A DNA stretch of 64,000 nt from Oscillatoriales cyanobacterium CG2_30_40_61 (lineage in GTDB: Bacteria > Cyanobacteriota > Cyanobacteriia > Cyanobacteriales > Microcoleaceae): positions 1-64,000 of the forward strand of contig MNYZ01000049.1 of assembly GCA_001873365.1 (NCBI GenBank), given 5' to 3'. Positions 61,311-64,000 of this stretch are shown here, one piece after another. Within the stretch, counting starts at the first letter, position 1, and each line of letters opens with the position of its first letter. Below the pieces are notes generated by a model. The model worked only from the letters and a program-made list of their open reading frames with translations. It did not search any database and was not told the origin of the DNA. The translations under genes and the position numbers were made by a program.

Positions 61311-62183
61311 TTACTGAAACTCATCAAGGATATTTTTCTTGCTTTTGGGGATAATCTCTTCGTTTTTAGTCTCATTGATAAATTCTTTAACAACGGCACC
61401 TTTTTGAATCATATTTTCCCAGATAATTCTGTTAGTTAATTGATTCATTATTCTGTGAAAAACTCTCAAATCATCCCACTGAAAACTTCTTGATAGGCGA
61501 TTGCGCTTCAGTTCTTCTTCTTCCAAATTAATTTTTTCTATTTGCCTGTTTCTTTCTACATCCTCCTCCTGATATCTAGCCAGTTGCGAATCATACTTGA
61601 TCTTCGCTTTAGCTACCTCAGAATTTGATTGGATGTAAATTCCTAATGTACCAATTACTCCAAGTATGGCAAGGACTTGTAAACCCCCATTCCCTGAAAA
61701 AAACAGACCAGTAGCGATAAGTCCCAAGACAACTAAAGCTGCATCTGGAATTAAAGGTTGAGTGTTAACTGCTTGAGGTCGTGTTGGTGCAGAAGGCAGT
61801 TCAGGAGGCTTTTCTGGCTGGACAATCATCATCATTTGGACAGCTGCCCAATTGGAATCGCCGAAGTAATCAATACCAGCAATAAACTGCATATTGGTAT
61901 AAATTGAGTTCCGAAGAGTTGCTGCTATCCTATCTCTTCTATCCTGATCAATTTTGAGATTGCCTCTGGCACCTTCTACAATCCAACCCGCTTTGGTACA
62001 AACAATATCGATGGGAACTTGTTGTGCTTCTAGTTCCTCTTCGAGAAGTTTATATAAGCTGCTGGTGTCAAATTTAATCCCGTTTGTTTCGATGATATCA
62101 ACAGACTCCCAAATAACCCAGGATTGTGTTAGAATCGCTGGTGTTGGGGGCTGTACTGTGGTTGTTTTACTAAGATCACTCAT
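61311..62183 (-). CDS. Two-TM membrane protein with cytoplasmic coiled-coil, unknown function
   Basis: PDAALVVLGLIATGLFFSGNGGLQVLAILGVIGTLGIYIQ hydrophobic hairpin followed by charged helices. Confidence 0.75.
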   Translation of the reverse strand: MSDLSKTTTVQPPTPAILTQSWVIWESVDIIETNGIKFDTSSLYKLLEEELEAQQVPIDIVCTKAGWIVEGARGNLKIDQDRRDRIAATLRNSIYTNMQFIAGIDYFGDSNWAAVQMMMIVQPEKPPELPSAPTRPQAVNTQPLIPDAALVVLGLIATGLFFSGNGGLQVLAILGVIGTLGIYIQSNSEVAKAKIKYDSQLARYQEEDVERNRQIEKINLEEEELKRNRLSRSFQWDDLRVFHRIMNQLTNRIIWENMIQKGAVVKEFINETKNEEIIPKSKKNILDEFQ

Positions 62184-62372
62184 GGTCTAACTCCTCTGGG
62201 TGCAGGAAAGAATTGACTCGAAAAACCTTCCGTTCCTTAGACTACAGCTAAATGCTCCGTTAGAAACCAGTAAATTTACTGGTTTTTAACAAGTATCTTT
62301 TAACTCAATAAAATCTTAAACTTCAGTAATTTACTTAGACTTTGATAATTTATTAACACATTGTAATAAGTA

Positions 62373-62415
62373 CAGGACTTACGCAGCTACGCATAGGGTA
62401 GCTGCGTAAGTCCTG
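62373..62415. repeat. Perfect hairpin CAGGACTTACGCAGCTAC-7 nt-GTAGCTGCGTAAGTCCTG
   Basis: 18-bp exact inverted arms, 62373-62390 / 62398-62415. Confidence 0.95.
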
Positions 62416-62559
62416 AGTGATTTATTTTTGATTGATAAAGTGAATATCGGGAACTTGGGACATATTCTCAGCTTATAAAGCTAATTTAGACTTTTTTGGG
62501 CTTCAAATCTATTAAAATCCCATTATTCCCGATTCTCAGCTATAGATTAAGAATACTTC

Positions 62560-62745
62560 CTAATTTTTAATCATGGTAGAACGCTGGGCACGACAGGCTA
62601 GAAAATATTCAACTTCGGAGCTGGTTGTGACCCAGGTTTTTAAGTTTGCATTCCAGGTAAACTCAATGCGATGTCTAAGTCTTAATTGAGAGACCCGTTG
62701 ATGAGAAACTCCTAACATTCGAGCTACATCAGATTGTCTTAACAT
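62560..62745 (-). CDS. Small HTH DNA-binding protein
   Basis: MLRQSDVARMLGVSHQRVSQLRLRHRIEFTWNANLKTWVTTSSEVEYF. Confidence 0.72.
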   Translation of the reverse strand: MLRQSDVARMLGVSHQRVSQLRLRHRIEFTWNANLKTWVTTSSEVEYFLACRAQRSTMIKN

Positions 62746-62964
62746 GGAAATTTTTAACCAAAAATGGGGATATTGATTAACAGTAGGAAATTATTTTATT
62801 AACACTACCGTTGATCTGATTTGGCTTGATTCTATCAGGGTTCTCTTAAAAAAAAAACAGTATTTATTCGGAAAAATAATTCGCTAAAATCGCACTTTTT
62901 CGTTAATTTGCGTAATTCTACTGATGTGATGGAGCAACAAAAAGTTATATAGCACTACACATTC

Positions 62965-63004
62965 CCCCTGTAGAGACGTTGCATGCAACGTCTCTACAGG
63001 GGGG
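62965..63004. repeat. Perfect 40-bp palindrome, second copy of the 15356 element
   Basis: CCCCCTGTAGAGACGTTGCATGCAACGTCTCTACAGGGGG. Confidence 0.97.
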
Positions 63005-63076
63005 GTTAGAAGGATAATCCGTAGCATCTATAAGATGATATAAAGATGAATCACCATGATTAAAATTTAATAAGCG

Positions 63077-64000
63077 CTACTCATCATCCTTGAATTCTTC
63101 ACATAAATCCTGTAAGGTTTGATGTTGAAAACGACGGGAAGAACGACGATATTTCTTACTAGCTAATTTAGGTTCTAATTGTTGTTTACCTCCTAATTTG
63201 GTTTTAGATTTAACATTAGTTTCTATATCCGGTTGTTGTTGAATGGTTTCTTGATAAGCGATCGCAGTTTCTAAAAACTCCAAATAAATCGGATAACGTT
63301 CCCAGTCACCCCGGACAATACAATTTGGTTCATCTCGATGGGAACAATCACTAAATTGACATTTTCCGGTACTTAAACGGCGTTTTGCTTCCGGGAAATA
63401 ATCAATTAATTCTTCTGGATGACATTCTAATTCCGGTTGATTAAATCCCGGTGTATCGGCTAATAATCCCCCAGTTGGTAATTGAAATAATTCCACATGG
63501 CGAGTGGTATGTCTTCCCCGTCCTAACTTTCCTGAAACCGTAGCGACTCTTATATTAAGACTCGGAATTAATTGATTAATTAAACTCGATTTTCCTACAC
63601 CAGAAGGGCCAGAAATTACCGTAGTTTTATCTTTCAGTTGATGAAGCAAAGTATTTTCTTGAAAGGTATTTTCAGCTTGAAAAATAGATTTCTCAAGCAC
63701 TCTACCCTCAGAATCAACCGTATATTCTAAACGACTATTAACACTAATAAATAAAGGATAATATCCACAATTTAATAAGCGATCGCGCCAAAATAATAAG
63801 GCATCGGACGACACTAAATCACACTTATTCAAACACAAACAGACTTCTAAACCCGTTGATTCAGCTTTAACTAAAAACCGACTTAAAGCTGTTATTTCTA
63901 ACTCCGGTTCTGCGATCGCAAAAACCAATAAAATTTGATTAGCATTGGCAATGGGAGGACGACTCAATTCCGTAATTCGAGGAAACACCCGCGCGATCGC
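63077..64000 (-). CDS. rsgA: Ribosome small subunit-dependent GTPase RsgA, truncated by the right window edge
   Basis: PPIANANQILLVFAI, SGPSGVGKSSLINQLIP, ADTPGFNQPEL, CQFSDCSHRDEPNC circularly permuted GTPase with C-terminal Zn motif; frame open past 63988. Confidence 0.95.
   Translation of the reverse strand, partial: AIARVFPRITELSRPPIANANQILLVFAIAEPELEITALSRFLVKAESTGLEVCLCLNKCDLVSSDALLFWRDRLLNCGYYPLFISVNSRLEYTVDSEGRVLEKSIFQAENTFQENTLLHQLKDKTTVISGPSGVGKSSLINQLIPSLNIRVATVSGKLGRGRHTTRHVELFQLPTGGLLADTPGFNQPELECHPEELIDYFPEAKRRLSTGKCQFSDCSHRDEPNCIVRGDWERYPIYLEFLETAIAYQETIQQQPDIETNVKSKTKLGGKQQLEPKLASKKYRRSSRRFQHQTLQDLCEEFKDDE

Overview
The window is a 64 kb cyanobacterial chromosomal segment. 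The filamentous Oscillatoriales/Planktothrix-like assignment is an inference from gene content (nblA, cyanobacterial minCDE, XisH/XisI, Uma2), frequent HIP1 octamers (GCGATCGC) and short heptameric intergenic repeats. From left to right it contains:
- a PAS+HEAT-repeat protein followed by a CheR/CheB/CheX-like/hybrid-kinase/GGDEF signalling cluster
- map and a GNAT gene
- minC-minD-minE on the minus strand
- a GTPase, a Uma2 protein and an unknown protein
- murF, then atpD-atpC
- a SNF2 + SWIM pair
- a PEP-CTERM protein
- pheT
- a zinc-finger/Ser-Thr-kinase/pentapeptide protein
- an ABC1 kinase, a PP2C phosphatase and anmK
- nblA
- a xisH-xisI overlapping pair
- priA, a sugar nucleotidyltransferase and scpA
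- an accessory region from about 47.7 to 62.8 kb, then rsgA cut by the right edge

The accessory region holds a TerB/dynamin-like GTPase divergent from an unknown membrane protein, toxin-antitoxin genes punctuated by three copies of a 66-70 bp TIR-bearing element, clpB, and a compact five-gene operon. The operon encodes a membrane protein, a HerA/VirB4-like ATPase, a coiled-coil protein and two proteins sharing the same membrane anchor. It is flanked by related CAGGACTTRCGCA repeats and is my best candidate for an undescribed system. No CRISPR array, rRNA or tRNA was recognised. All homology calls are from reading the proteins; no database search was run.
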